Part shown: positions 44,344-53,893 of the stretch, in pieces
Layout of the letters: every line of letters starts with the position of its first letter
Numbering within the stretch: position 1 is the first letter of the stretch
Assembly: GCA_963816925.1 (NCBI GenBank)
Contig: CAWFMY010000009.1
Span: 186,001 to 250,000, forward strand
Source: CAIWHR01 sp963816925
GTDB lineage: Bacteria; Pseudomonadota; Gammaproteobacteria; Burkholderiales; Casimicrobiaceae
Direction of reading: 5' to 3'
DNA length: 64,000 nt
Made by a program: the position numbers and the translations under genes
The notes under the pieces: generated by a model
The model's database searches: none
What the model was told of the DNA's origin: nothing
The model's input: only the letters and a program-made list of their open reading frames with translations

Positions 44344-44995
44344 TCAGAACGTCGCGCCGATCATGCCGACGAAAACCTGATCGTTCGCCCCCGGGTTGAA
44401 CCAGTAACCCCCGAGGGTGACGGGCCCCCACGTCACCTGCGCGAATGGGCCGCGCTGGATGTCACGCTCGTTGCTGTAAGTCCGGGTGCGCTGGCCGGCA
44501 ATCCCCGACGCGAAGCCATTCGACCGGCCGGAAGCCCAGTTCGCTCCAGGCGTAGAAATAGCTGTCGGTGTGCTGATGGCTGTCGCTCACGTATTCGGCC
44601 TCGATGTAGAAGTCGAACTTCTTCCAGGCCACGCTCGCCTCGAGCGCGGGCACGAATGCCTGCGTCGAGCCCCAGGCGCCGCCGAGGAGCGGCGTCAGCT
44701 CCCAGGTGATCGCTTCTCCGCCCGAAAAGGTCCAGCCGACGAACGCGGAACGCGCGCCGACCGACTCGTAGTTGTACCTCGCCTCGAGGTGCAGCGGCCC
44801 GCGGTCGGCGACCGCGATCGCCGACGTGTAGTTCTCGCCGCCGCGAACGACGGTGGGATAAGCGGTGATCGCGAACTCCCACGAGGGATTCGCGGCAGGA
44901 GAAGCGCGTCGGCCGCCATACTCGTCCTCGGCGGCGAGTGCGCACGTGGCCGCGACGGCCGCGACCACTGCGAAACCGCACAGCGCGGTCTTCAT
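44344..44995 (-). CDS. Putative outer-membrane beta-barrel protein, one frame break
   Basis: An exported protein of about 216 residues. The signal peptide is MKTALCGFAVVAAVAATCALA. Alternating hydrophobic strands follow (WEFAITAYPTVV; LHLEARYNYESVGARSAFVGW; FDFYIEAEYVSDS; YFYAWSELGFRPVEWLRVG), and the corrected C-terminus is TLGGYWFNPGANDQVFVGMIGATF, whose final Phe is the usual barrel-assembly signal. One extra base near 44508 breaks the frame; without it the protein would end early at LQQRA. The ATG overlaps the stop of the upstream membrane protein (ATGA). Ligand or role unknown. Confidence 0.7.
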
Positions 44996-45669
44996 CCGCC
45001 GAGCGCGTTGATCGCGACCACGAGCGCGGTGCCCAATCCTGCCATCAACAGCCCGACCTTCCAGCTGCCGTAGCCCGCATAGCGTCCCAGCGCCAAGCCT
45101 CCGAAGAACAGCATGGCGACCGCGACAGCCCGGGATACGTTCTTGGCCATTCCGACATCGTCGATCAGCGCAAAGGGCACGACGACCGGGAAGGTCGCAG
45201 CGACAACGATCAGGAATATCGCCAGCGCAGCGGTGAGATCGTCGCGATTGAGCGTCGGTTTCGCGGGGAGGTCGGTCAGCGCGACGATCCGCGCGCGCAT
45301 CGCCTCGATCTCGGCCGACGCGACGAGGCCCTTCGCAACTTTCGACAGCGCGCCTTCAATGAGCAGGCGGCCCGTCGCCGCATCCGGGGCATCGCGTACC
45401 GAACGAATCAAGGAGAGCGACCGGCCGCGGTCCGTGACGGTGCGTACCAGGTACATGACCGCGTCGACCAGGCCCCACGCAAGGTTGCAGCCCAATGCAG
45501 CGATGAACATCGCGCGGATCTGGGTGTCGCCGGATTCCGCGACGGAGACTGCGCCCGTAAACGTGAGCGCCATGAACAGCCCGAACAGCATCTCCGATAC
45601 CCGATCCACCGGACTGAGCACGGGCTCGCGCGCCGTCACTTCAGCGCGGAGCTCTTCGCTCATTGCCAT
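44992..45669 (-). CDS. VIT1/CCC1-like integral membrane protein
   Basis: An inner-membrane protein of about 225 residues from the ATG at 45669 (MAMSEEL; a second ATG is at 45663). It contains SEMLFGLFMALTFTGAVSVA and ALGCNLAWGLVDAVMYLV, which resemble the first segments of VIT1/CCC1 family iron/manganese transporters, a cytosolic helical insert, and two C-terminal segments (LAIFLIVVAATFPVVVPFALI; VAVAMLFFGGLALGRYAGYG). The metal-binding glutamates of genuine VIT1 proteins are not obvious, so transport is uncertain. It is coupled to the barrel protein gene and divergent from the SulP gene. Confidence 0.7.
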   Translation of the reverse strand: MAMSEELRAEVTAREPVLSPVDRVSEMLFGLFMALTFTGAVSVAESGDTQIRAMFIAALGCNLAWGLVDAVMYLVRTVTDRGRSLSLIRSVRDAPDAATGRLLIEGALSKVAKGLVASAEIEAMRARIVALTDLPAKPTLNRDDLTAALAIFLIVVAATFPVVVPFALIDDVGMAKNVSRAVAVAMLFFGGLALGRYAGYGSWKVGLLMAGLGTALVVAINALGG

Positions 45670-45869
45670 ACGCTGCCGTTCCGATCTGTTTGAGGTTGCG
45701 CAGCACGAGGGCCGGAGGATCGCGCAAGGGTCCAGTACTCGATCTTGACACCGTCGCTTGTCCGGGCGATACAACCGGATTCAAGCAATGGCATTTCGAT
45801 ATTCGTCTCCACCGGCGTAGTATTCTGATCGCAGGCTTCGAAGACACACAACACCGATCAACCAGTCGC

Positions 45870-47563
45870 ATGAATCATCCCACGACAGGCATTCCGGTGA
45901 CGCCGTCAGGCGCGGGCGCGTTGCGATTCGACATCGTCGCCGGCCTCACGGCGGCGGCGGTCGTGCTGCCCAAGGCGATGGCGTACGCGACCGTCGCCGG
46001 CCTGCCGGTCGCCGTCGGTCTCTACACCGCGTTCATCCCGATGGCGATCTACGCGCTGCTCGGCACGTCGCGCGTGCTGAGCGTCAGCTCCACGACGACG
46101 CTCGCGATCCTCGCCGGAACCGAACTCGGCCTGGTGGTGCCCGACGGCGACCCGTCAAGGCTCGTCACCGCGACTGCCACGCTCACCGCACTCGTCGGCG
46201 CGATGCTGTTGATCGCGCGGCTGCTGCGGCTCGGGTTCGTGGCGAACTTCATTTCGACGCCGGTGCTGACCGGCTTCAAGGCGGGGATCGGCCTCGTGAT
46301 CGTGCTGGACCAGGTGCCGAAGCTCCTCGGCATCCACATCACGAAGCAAGGATTCTTCGCCGACGTCGTGAGCGTCGCGCAACACGTGCCCGACACTTCA
46401 CTGATCACGCTGGCGGTAGCCGTTGCCACGTTCGCGGTGCTGATCGGCATGGAGAAGCTATGGCCGCATTCGCCGGCGCCGTTGGTCGCCGTCGGGGGCG
46501 GCATCGCCGCGTCGTGGTTACTTCGGCCTCAACGCGGCGGGCGTCTCGATCGTGGGCCTCATTCCCCAGGGCTTTCCGTCGCTGACCCTGCCGGACCTCC
46601 CGCTGATCGCGCAGCTCGCGCCGGGCGCGCTCGGGATCGCGCTGATGAGCTTCACCGAAACGATCGCCGCAGGTCGCGCGTTCGCCCGCCCCGGAGAACC
46701 TCGCATCGATGCGAATCGCGAGCTCATCGCCACGGGAGCGGCCAACCTGGGCGGTGCGCTTTTCGGCGCAATGCCGGCCGGCGGCGGCACGTCGCAGACG
46801 GCGGTCGTGCGGTCCGCGGGCGGGCAGTCGCAGAAGACATCGCTCGTCACCGCGGCTGCGGCGCTCGCCACGATGCTGCTGCTGGCGCCGGTGCTGGGGC
46901 TCATGCCCCACGCGACGCTCGCTGCGGTGGTCATCGTCTACTCGGTCGGGCTGATCCAGCCGGCGGAGTTCCGCGCCATCCGCGGCGTGCGAACGATGGA
47001 GTTCCGGTGGGCGCTGATCGCCTGCGTCGGGGTTCTGTTGCTCGGCACGCTGAACGGCATCGTCGTCGCGATCGTCGTGTCGATGATCGGACTCGCGAGC
47101 CAGACCGCTCATCCGCGGGTGTCTGTAATCGGACGCAAGCGCGGAGCCGACGTGCTGCGACCACTGTCGCCCGAACATCCGGACGACGAGACGTTCGACG
47201 GCTTGCTGATCGTCCGCCCCGAAGGACGCCTGTTCTTCGTCAACGCGCAATACGTCGCCGAACAGATCGACGCGCTGGTCGACGCAGTACCAGCCCCGCG
47301 TGCTGGCATTGGACATGAGCCGCGTGCCCGATATCGAATACTCGGCCTTGCAGATGCTGATGGAGGGCGAGAAGCGCACCACCGAGGGCGGAGCCGTCGT
47401 GTGGCTGGTCGGCCTCAATCCCGGCGTGCTCGAAGTCATTCGCAATGCAGGACTCTACGAGCGACTCGGCCGCGAACGGATGCTGTTCAACGCGCGCGCG
47501 GCGATCGAGCGCTACCAGGCGCTCGAGGCAAAAGAACGCACCGTGCCGACCACTGCGCGTTGA
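45870..47563 (+). CDS. SulP family anion transporter with C-terminal STAS domain, two frame breaks
   Basis: An inner-membrane anion transporter (SLC26/SulP), about 564 residues once corrected. The family signature region is ALRFDIVAGLTAAAVVLPKAMAYATVAGLPVAVGLY; later blocks are GFVANFISTPVLTGFKAGIGLVIVLDQVPKLLG and FGAMPAGGGTSQTAVVRSAGGQSQ. The STAS domain follows (GLLIVRPEGRLFFVNAQYV; VLALDMSRVPDIEYSALQML). An extra T near 46515 (SW to YFGLNAAGVSIVGLIP) and an extra base near 47287 (before YQPRVLALDMS) interrupt it. Substrate could be sulfate, bicarbonate or a dicarboxylate. It starts at the ATG at 45870. Confidence 0.9.
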
Positions 47564-47700
47564 TTGCCGGTCGCTGACAAAACCGCACGCCGAGTCGACA
47601 ATTCCGGGACAATGCGGTAAAAATGCCGGCTGCCGCGGCCGTGCCCGCTGGTCGCCACGGGCCAGTCCCTTTCCCAACCCCTCCCCTGGGGTATCTGCCG

Positions 47701-49173
47701 ATGAAACCTGCACTCGCCGCCGCGCTGCTCGTACCGTTTGCCCTGCTCACCAGCTGCGGCAAGGACGACAAGAAAACCGCCGAGCGACCGCCGGCCGAAG
47801 TCACGGTCCTTACGGTCGCGCCGCGCGACACGCCCGTATCCGCCACGTTCGTCGCGCAGACGCAGAGCTCGCAGGCGGTCAACATACAGGCGCGCGTCTC
47901 GGGATTTCTCGACAAGCGGATGTACGTCGAGGGGTCGGTAGTCAAGGCGGGCCAGGTCATGTTCCAGATGGACCAGAAGCCGTTCCAGGCGCAACTCGAT
48001 GCGCAACAGGCAGCGCTGGCGCGCAGCCAGGCCTCGCTCGATGTCGCCAAGGCGAATCTGGCGCGTACCAAGCCGCTGGCCGAGCAAAATGCGCTGTCGC
48101 AGAAGGACCTCGATGACGCACAGGGCCAGTTCGATTCCGCCGCCGCCGCCGTCGAGCAGGGCAAGGCGCAGGTTCAGGAAGCGAAGCTCAATCTCTCGTA
48201 TACGACGATCACGTCGCCTGTCACTGGCGTGTCGAGCTTCGCGGCGGTCGCCGACGGGACTTACCTCGATGCCAAGAACGCGCAGCTCACGACGGTGTCG
48301 GTGCTGACGCCGATGTGGATCAACTTCAGCATCTCGGAGAACGAGATGCAGCGCATCCGCAGCGAGTCGCAGGCCGGCTTGATTCGCCTGCCCGAGAACC
48401 GCAGCTTCGAGGTCGAAATCGAGCTCGTCGACGGTTCGATCTTTCCGAGCAAGGGCCGGATTACGTTCACCGACCCCTCGTACAACCCGCAGACCGGCAC
48501 GTTCCTGATCCGCGCCTCCGTCGACAATCCGAACGGCCTGCTGCGCCCCAACCAATACGTCCGTACCCGGCTGCAGGGAGCCATCCGGCCCAATTCCATT
48601 CTTGTCCCCCAGCGTGCGGTGCAGCAGGGCGCGCGCGGACATTTCGTCTGGGTCATTGACAAGGAGGGCAAGGCGGAGCAACGACCGGTGCAGGTAGGCG
48701 ATTGGTACGGCGAATCCTGGTTCATCTCGCAAGGACTCGCGGCCGGCGACCAGGTCGTCGTCGATGGCGCGCTGCGCCTCGCGCCCGGCGCGACGGTGAA
48801 GTCGACGCCCTATGTGGCAAAACCGGGCACCGGCGAGACCGCGCCTCTTTCGATGCCCGCGGGAGCCTCGCTGGTCGTCAATTTCGCTAAGGGCAAGTCC
48901 ACGCTCGACGCAGAAGCGCTGCGGCTCCTCAAGGGATTCGCGCCGGCGATGAAGGCAGGACCGAATCCGATCGACGTCACGGGCTTTGCGGACCGCAACG
49001 GCAACCACACTGCGAACGTGGCTCTCGCCAAGCAGCGTGCGCTGGCGGTCCGCGACGCACTCGTCGCCGAGGGCATTCCCATCGAGCGCGTCCGGCTGGT
49101 GGCGCCGCAGGACGTCACCGGCGCGGGCAGCGACGAGCAGGCGCGGCGAGTCGAGCTCGCCGTCGGAAAGTAA
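47701..49173 (+). CDS. RND efflux periplasmic adaptor fused to an OmpA-like domain
   Basis: A 490-residue lipoprotein (MKPALAAALLVPFALLTSC). Residues about 30-375 are a complete AcrA/MexE-type membrane fusion protein: VNIQARVSGFLDKRMYVEGSVVKAGQVMFQMD, an alpha-hairpin (LARTKPLAEQNALSQKDLDDAQ), LSYTTITSPVTG, and NPNGLLRPNQYVRTRLQGA. After a short linker, residues about 385-490 form an OmpA_C-like domain: ASLVVNFAKGKSTLDAEALRLL, DVTGFADRNGNHTANVALAKQRALAVRDAL and SDEQARRVELAVGK. That domain normally binds peptidoglycan, so the adaptor may be tethered to the wall. The frame is continuous and unbroken. The cognate pump gene begins 15 bp downstream. Confidence 0.9.
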   Translation: MKPALAAALLVPFALLTSCGKDDKKTAERPPAEVTVLTVAPRDTPVSATFVAQTQSSQAVNIQARVSGFLDKRMYVEGSVVKAGQVMFQMDQKPFQAQLDAQQAALARSQASLDVAKANLARTKPLAEQNALSQKDLDDAQGQFDSAAAAVEQGKAQVQEAKLNLSYTTITSPVTGVSSFAAVADGTYLDAKNAQLTTVSVLTPMWINFSISENEMQRIRSESQAGLIRLPENRSFEVEIELVDGSIFPSKGRITFTDPSYNPQTGTFLIRASVDNPNGLLRPNQYVRTRLQGAIRPNSILVPQRAVQQGARGHFVWVIDKEGKAEQRPVQVGDWYGESWFISQGLAAGDQVVVDGALRLAPGATVKSTPYVAKPGTGETAPLSMPAGASLVVNFAKGKSTLDAEALRLLKGFAPAMKAGPNPIDVTGFADRNGNHTANVALAKQRALAVRDALVAEGIPIERVRLVAPQDVTGAGSDEQARRVELAVGK

Positions 49174-49188
49174 GCGGGCCCATCCAGC

Positions 49189-52100
49189 ATGTTCTCGCGC
49201 TTCTTCATCGAGCGGCCGATTTTCGCGGCGGTCGTCTCGATCATTCTCTGCCTCGCGGGACTCGTCTCTATCGTCGTGCTTCCCGTGCAGCAGTATCCGA
49301 CGATCACGCCGGTCCAGGTGACCGTGTCAGCGACGTACCCGGGCGCCGATTCGAAGACGCTCGCGGATTCGGTCGCCGCCCCGATCGAAGCGCAGATCAA
49401 CGGCGTCGACAACATGCTCTACATGTCGTCGACCAGTTCCGCCAACGGCCAGCTGACGCTGACCGTCTTCTTCTCGCTCGAGACCAACCCCGACATCGCG
49501 CAGGTGCAGGTGCAAAACCGCGTCAACCTGGCGCTGCCGCAACTGCCCACGGCGGTCACGCAACTCGGCGTTTCGGTGCAGAAGAAATCGTCGTCGATCA
49601 TGATGCTGATCGGCGTGTTCGCCAAGGGCGACCGATACACCCCCGACTATGTAGCCAATTTCGCGAACGTCTACGTGCTCGACGCACTGAAGCGCGTGCC
49701 CGGCGCGGGGCAGGCACAGGTGATGGGCGTCGCGGATCAGGCGATGCGGATCTGGATGAACCCGGACCGCATGGCCTCTCTCGGCATCACGACGTCCGAC
49801 ATCGCGAATGCCGTGAAGGCGCAGAACGCGCTGTTCGGCGCCGGCCAGATCGGCCAGCAGCCGTCCGCGGGGCCGATGGAGCTCACGTTCCCGGTCGTGA
49901 CCCAGGCGCCGTTCATCGAGCCGCGGCAGTACGAGAACATCATCCTGCGCGCGAGCCAGGACGGCAACGCGATCGTGCGAGTGGGCGATGTCGCGCGCGC
50001 CGAGGTTGGCCTGCGCCAGTACATTGTCGACGCGAAGCTCAACGGCACGCCGACGACGTTCATCGCCGTTTACCTGCAGCCTGGCGCGAATGGCCTCACG
50101 GTATCGAAAGCGGTGCGCCAGACGCTCACCGACATGAAGGCGCGGTTTCCGGAGGGAATCGATTACGTCGTGGCACTCGACACCAACGACTTCGTGCGGC
50201 TGTCGATCGAGGAGGTGCTGCACACATTGCTGGAGGCGGTCGTCCTCGTCGTGCTCATCGTCTACCTGTTCCTGCAGAGCTTCCGCACGACGGTCATTTG
50301 CACCGTCGCGATCTTCGTGTCCCTCATCACGACGATGGCGGGGATGCTCGCGCTGGGCTTCTCGATCAACCTGATCACGCTGTTCGGCGTGGTGCTCGCC
50401 ATCGGGATCGTCGTCGATGACGCGATCGTCGTCACCGAGAACGTCGAGCGCAACATGCACGATTTCCACCTTCCGCCGAAGGAGGCGACGATCAAGGCGA
50501 TGGGCGAGATCGCCAGCTCGCTGGTCGCCGTCGTGCTGGTGATGTCGTCGGTGTTCGTCCCGGCGGCCTTCCTGCCGGGCTCGACGGGCCAGCTCTACAA
50601 GCAGTTCGCGGTGACCATCGCGGTATCGGTCGCGATCTCGGGTTTTGTCGCGCTGACGCTGACGCCCGCGATGTGCGCGCTGATGCTGAAGCACAACCCG
50701 CCACCGCAGCGCGGGCCGTTCGCATGGTTCAACCGCCAGATCGAAGCGCTGACGCGCGGCTTCGGGCACGCCGTCGAGTTCACCATCAAGCAGTCGGCGG
50801 TCGCACTCGTCCTCCTTGTCGGGTTTCTGTGGCTCATCTACCACCTGTTCACGGTGCTGCCCTCGAGCTTCGTCCCGAACGAGGATCAAGGTTACGTGAT
50901 GGCGGCGATCATCATGCCGGAAGCCGCGAGCATCGACCGAACGCAGGCGGTCGCCGAAAAGGTGGATGCCATCTTCGCGAACACGCCGGGCGTGGACCAG
51001 CGCTCGATGATCACCGGCTACAGCCTGCTCGACAGCGGCTTCAAGACCAACTCCGGCACCTTCTTCGTGACGCTCAAGGATTTCAAGGAACGCTATGCTT
51101 CCGCGGACGTCGCGCGCACGCAGAACGCGCGCGCCGTGCTCCTGCACATGTACGCCGAGGCGCAGAAGATCGACCAGGCCATCGTCCTGCCGGTTGCACC
51201 ACCGCCGATCCCCGGCATCGGCACGACGGGCGGATTCGAGTTCTGGATCCAGGACACAGGATCCGGCGATCCCACGCAGCTCGACCAGGTCACGCAGGAA
51301 TTTCTGGCCAAGGCCAGGACACGCACCGAGCTCGCAACCCTGTCCACCACGTTCCGCGCCAACACGCAGCAGCTGCGCGCCATCGTCGACCGCGACAAGG
51401 CGACCCTGCTCGGGGTCTCGATCGAGGATGTGTACAGCGCGATCCAGGCGCAGTTCGGCTCGCTCACCGCAAGCCAGTTCAACCAGTTCAGCCGCGTGTG
51501 GTGGGTGATCGTGCAGTCGGATGCCAAGTACCGGCAGAATCCCGAGGACCTCACGCGGCTGTACACGCGGTCGAAAGATAACCAGATGGTCCCGCTGTCC
51601 GCGCTGGTCACGACCCAATGGGTCGCCGGCCCGGATCTCTTGCCGCACTTCAATGGCTTCCCGGCGGCCAAGATCAACGGCAATGCGGCTCCAGGCTATA
51701 GCTCCGGCGACGCGATCGCGACAATGGAGGCGGTCGCGAAGGAGTCACTGCCGCCGGGATACACGTTCGCGTGGTCGGGCCTCGCCTTCGAGGAAAAGAA
51801 GTCCGGCGGCACGTCGATGATCGCGTTCGCCTTCGGCCTCGTCATCGTGTTCCTGGTCCTCGCCGCACAGTACGAGTCGTGGACGCTGCCGGGCGCGGTG
51901 ATGTCCGCGGTCCCGTTCGGGATTCTGGGCGCGCTCGTCACCAATTGGCTGCGCGGGCTCGAAAACGACGTGTATTTCCAGATCGGCCTGCTCGTGCTGA
52001 TCGGGCTCGGCGCGAAGAACGCGGTGTTGCGGGTGACGGCGGCGGTCGAGTTCCGCCATCAGGGTCACTCGATCCTGGAAGCCACGCGGCTCGCCGGCGA

Positions 52101-52398
52101 GCAGCGCCTGCGACCGATCATCATGACCTCGCTCGCCTTCGCGTTCGGCTGCCTTCCGTTGGCGCTCGCGCTCGGCGCCGGCGCCAACGCGCGCCACTCG
52201 ATCGGCACCGGCATCATCGGCGGCATGCTCGGCGAGACCACGCTCGCGATGCTCTACGTTCCGCTCTTTTTCTATCTGTTCGATCGTTTCGCGGAGCGCA
52301 AGGAGGGATCGGCCGAGTCGCAAGGCGCGACATCACCCGCTCCGTCACCGCCCACACCGCCCACGCCTCCTCCGCCCAAGCCGCAGGAGGGCGACTGA
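49189..52398 (+). CDS. RND multidrug efflux pump, HAE1 family (AcrB/MexF-like)
   Basis: The inner-membrane proton-driven drug exporter of the tripartite pump, 1069 residues and unbroken. It opens MFSRFFIERPIFAAVVSI and carries the proton-relay pair Asp410-Asp411 in GIVVDDAIVVTENVERNM, the partner lysine in GLGAKNAVLRV, and the two large periplasmic loops with the porter and docking domains. It has 12 membrane segments by pattern. A proline-rich tail (SPPTPPTPPPPKPQEGD) ends it. It lies between the OmpA-fused adaptor and an outer-membrane channel, with 1-15 bp gaps, so the three form an operon. Substrates unknown. Confidence 0.95.
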   Translation: MFSRFFIERPIFAAVVSIILCLAGLVSIVVLPVQQYPTITPVQVTVSATYPGADSKTLADSVAAPIEAQINGVDNMLYMSSTSSANGQLTLTVFFSLETNPDIAQVQVQNRVNLALPQLPTAVTQLGVSVQKKSSSIMMLIGVFAKGDRYTPDYVANFANVYVLDALKRVPGAGQAQVMGVADQAMRIWMNPDRMASLGITTSDIANAVKAQNALFGAGQIGQQPSAGPMELTFPVVTQAPFIEPRQYENIILRASQDGNAIVRVGDVARAEVGLRQYIVDAKLNGTPTTFIAVYLQPGANGLTVSKAVRQTLTDMKARFPEGIDYVVALDTNDFVRLSIEEVLHTLLEAVVLVVLIVYLFLQSFRTTVICTVAIFVSLITTMAGMLALGFSINLITLFGVVLAIGIVVDDAIVVTENVERNMHDFHLPPKEATIKAMGEIASSLVAVVLVMSSVFVPAAFLPGSTGQLYKQFAVTIAVSVAISGFVALTLTPAMCALMLKHNPPPQRGPFAWFNRQIEALTRGFGHAVEFTIKQSAVALVLLVGFLWLIYHLFTVLPSSFVPNEDQGYVMAAIIMPEAASIDRTQAVAEKVDAIFANTPGVDQRSMITGYSLLDSGFKTNSGTFFVTLKDFKERYASADVARTQNARAVLLHMYAEAQKIDQAIVLPVAPPPIPGIGTTGGFEFWIQDTGSGDPTQLDQVTQEFLAKARTRTELATLSTTFRANTQQLRAIVDRDKATLLGVSIEDVYSAIQAQFGSLTASQFNQFSRVWWVIVQSDAKYRQNPEDLTRLYTRSKDNQMVPLSALVTTQWVAGPDLLPHFNGFPAAKINGNAAPGYSSGDAIATMEAVAKESLPPGYTFAWSGLAFEEKKSGGTSMIAFAFGLVIVFLVLAAQYESWTLPGAVMSAVPFGILGALVTNWLRGLENDVYFQIGLLVLIGLGAKNAVLRVTAAVEFRHQGHSILEATRLAGEQRLRPIIMTSLAFAFGCLPLALALGAGANARHSIGTGIIGGMLGETTLAMLYVPLFFYLFDRFAERKEGSAESQGATSPAPSPPTPPTPPPPKPQEGD

Positions 52399-52399
52399 C

Positions 52400-53863
52400 A
52401 TGCGCCAGGTCGCCGCAGTCGGTGCGGCTTGCGTGCTCGCCGCGGCATGCACGCTCGGCCCCGACTACACACGGCCGAGCGCCGTCACGCCGGCGTCCTA
52501 TCGATTCGCCCCGAAGGACGCCACCGACACGGCAAATGTCGATTGGTGGAAGCAGTTCGGCGACCCGGTGCTGGACGCGCTGATCGCCGAGGCGCTCGCC
52601 AACAATCGGAGCATCAAAGTCGCCGCCGCAAACGTCGAGCAGGCGGCGGGTGTGCTCACGCAGGCGCGGGCACCGCTCTTTCCGCAGATCGGCTACACGG
52701 CGACCGGCGAGCGCGACCGCACGCCGCAGGTGAACTATCCTCCCGAGCTCGCGGCATTCTTTCCGAATCCCCGCAACGCCTACCAGGTCGTGGCCACGGC
52801 GAGCTGGGAGCTCGACCTGTGGGGCCGGATCCGTCGGCAGTCGGAGGCCGCCCGCGCGAACCTGCTCGCCACCGACGACGCGCGGCAGGGCGTCGTGCTT
52901 TCGCTCGTCGCGTCGGTCGCCACCGACTACATCCAGCTCCGCGGCCTCGACGAGCAGCTCGCGACTTCGAAGCGTACGCTCGACACTTACTCGGATTCGG
53001 TCAAGCTCTTCGAGCTGCAATTCAAGTACGGCCAGGTCTCGCAGATGAACGTCGCGCAGGCGCAATCGCAATACGAATCGGCCGCCGCGCAGATTCCGCA
53101 AATCGAGAGCCAGATCGCGCAGCTCGAGAATGCCCTTTCGGTGCTCGTCGGTCGCAATCCCGGCCCGATCGAGCGCGGCAAGACGATCCACCAGCTCACC
53201 GCACCTCTGGCGCCGGTCGGTGTTCCGTCCGAGCTCCTCGAACGACGCCCGGACCTCATGCAATCCGAGCAGCAACTCGTCGGCGCGAACGCGCAAATCG
53301 GCGCCGCCAAAGCGCTCTATTTTCCGACGATCTCCCTCACCGGAGCACTTGGCAGCGCGAGTGCCGATCTGTCGAACCTGTTCACGGGCCCGACGCGTGT
53401 ATGGAACTATGCGGGCCAGGTGATCGGACCGATCTTCACGTTTGGCGTCGTGAGCAGCCAGGTCGCGCAGGCCGAGGCAGGTCAGCAGGCCGCATTGCAG
53501 AGCTATCTGCTCTCGATCCAGAGCGCATTCGCCGACGTCGACAACGCGCTCGTGGCGAGCCAGAAGCTCAAGGAACAGCTGGCCGCACAGCAAAGGTTGG
53601 TCGATGCGCTGTCGACCTATTCGCGCCTCGCGCGCCTGCAGTTCACCGGAGGTTACACGTCGTATACGACCGTGCTGCAGGCCGAGCAGTCGCTGTTCCC
53701 GGCCGAGCTCACGCTGGCCGCTGTCCGCTCGTCGCTGCTCGCTTCGAGTGTCGGGATCTACAAGGCGATGGGGGGGGGATGGGTCGTCGCCGCCGCCGAC
53801 ATGACGGGTGACCGCGCGCCGCCGCCGCAAGAGCGCGGCACGGGAATGCCTCCCTTGTTCTGA
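52400..53863 (+). CDS. RND efflux outer-membrane lipoprotein, NodT/OprM family
   Basis: The outer-membrane channel of the adjacent RND pump, 487 residues. A lipobox (VLAAAC) precedes TLGPDYTRPS, the typical N-terminus of OprM-like proteins. Duplicated efflux repeats are clear: DPVLDALIAEALANNRSIKVAAANVEQA with ASWELDLWGRIRRQSEAARANL, and VPSELLERRPDLMQSEQQLVGANAQIGAAKALYFP with GPIFTFGVVSSQVAQAEA. It starts 1 bp after the pump stop. It differs from the other NodT-type gene at 39446, so the window holds two distinct export systems. Confidence 0.94.
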   Translation: MRQVAAVGAACVLAAACTLGPDYTRPSAVTPASYRFAPKDATDTANVDWWKQFGDPVLDALIAEALANNRSIKVAAANVEQAAGVLTQARAPLFPQIGYTATGERDRTPQVNYPPELAAFFPNPRNAYQVVATASWELDLWGRIRRQSEAARANLLATDDARQGVVLSLVASVATDYIQLRGLDEQLATSKRTLDTYSDSVKLFELQFKYGQVSQMNVAQAQSQYESAAAQIPQIESQIAQLENALSVLVGRNPGPIERGKTIHQLTAPLAPVGVPSELLERRPDLMQSEQQLVGANAQIGAAKALYFPTISLTGALGSASADLSNLFTGPTRVWNYAGQVIGPIFTFGVVSSQVAQAEAGQQAALQSYLLSIQSAFADVDNALVASQKLKEQLAAQQRLVDALSTYSRLARLQFTGGYTSYTTVLQAEQSLFPAELTLAAVRSSLLASSVGIYKAMGGGWVVAAADMTGDRAPPPQERGTGMPPLF

Positions 53864-53893
53864 CGTGACACGACGGTGCATGCGATAACGCCT

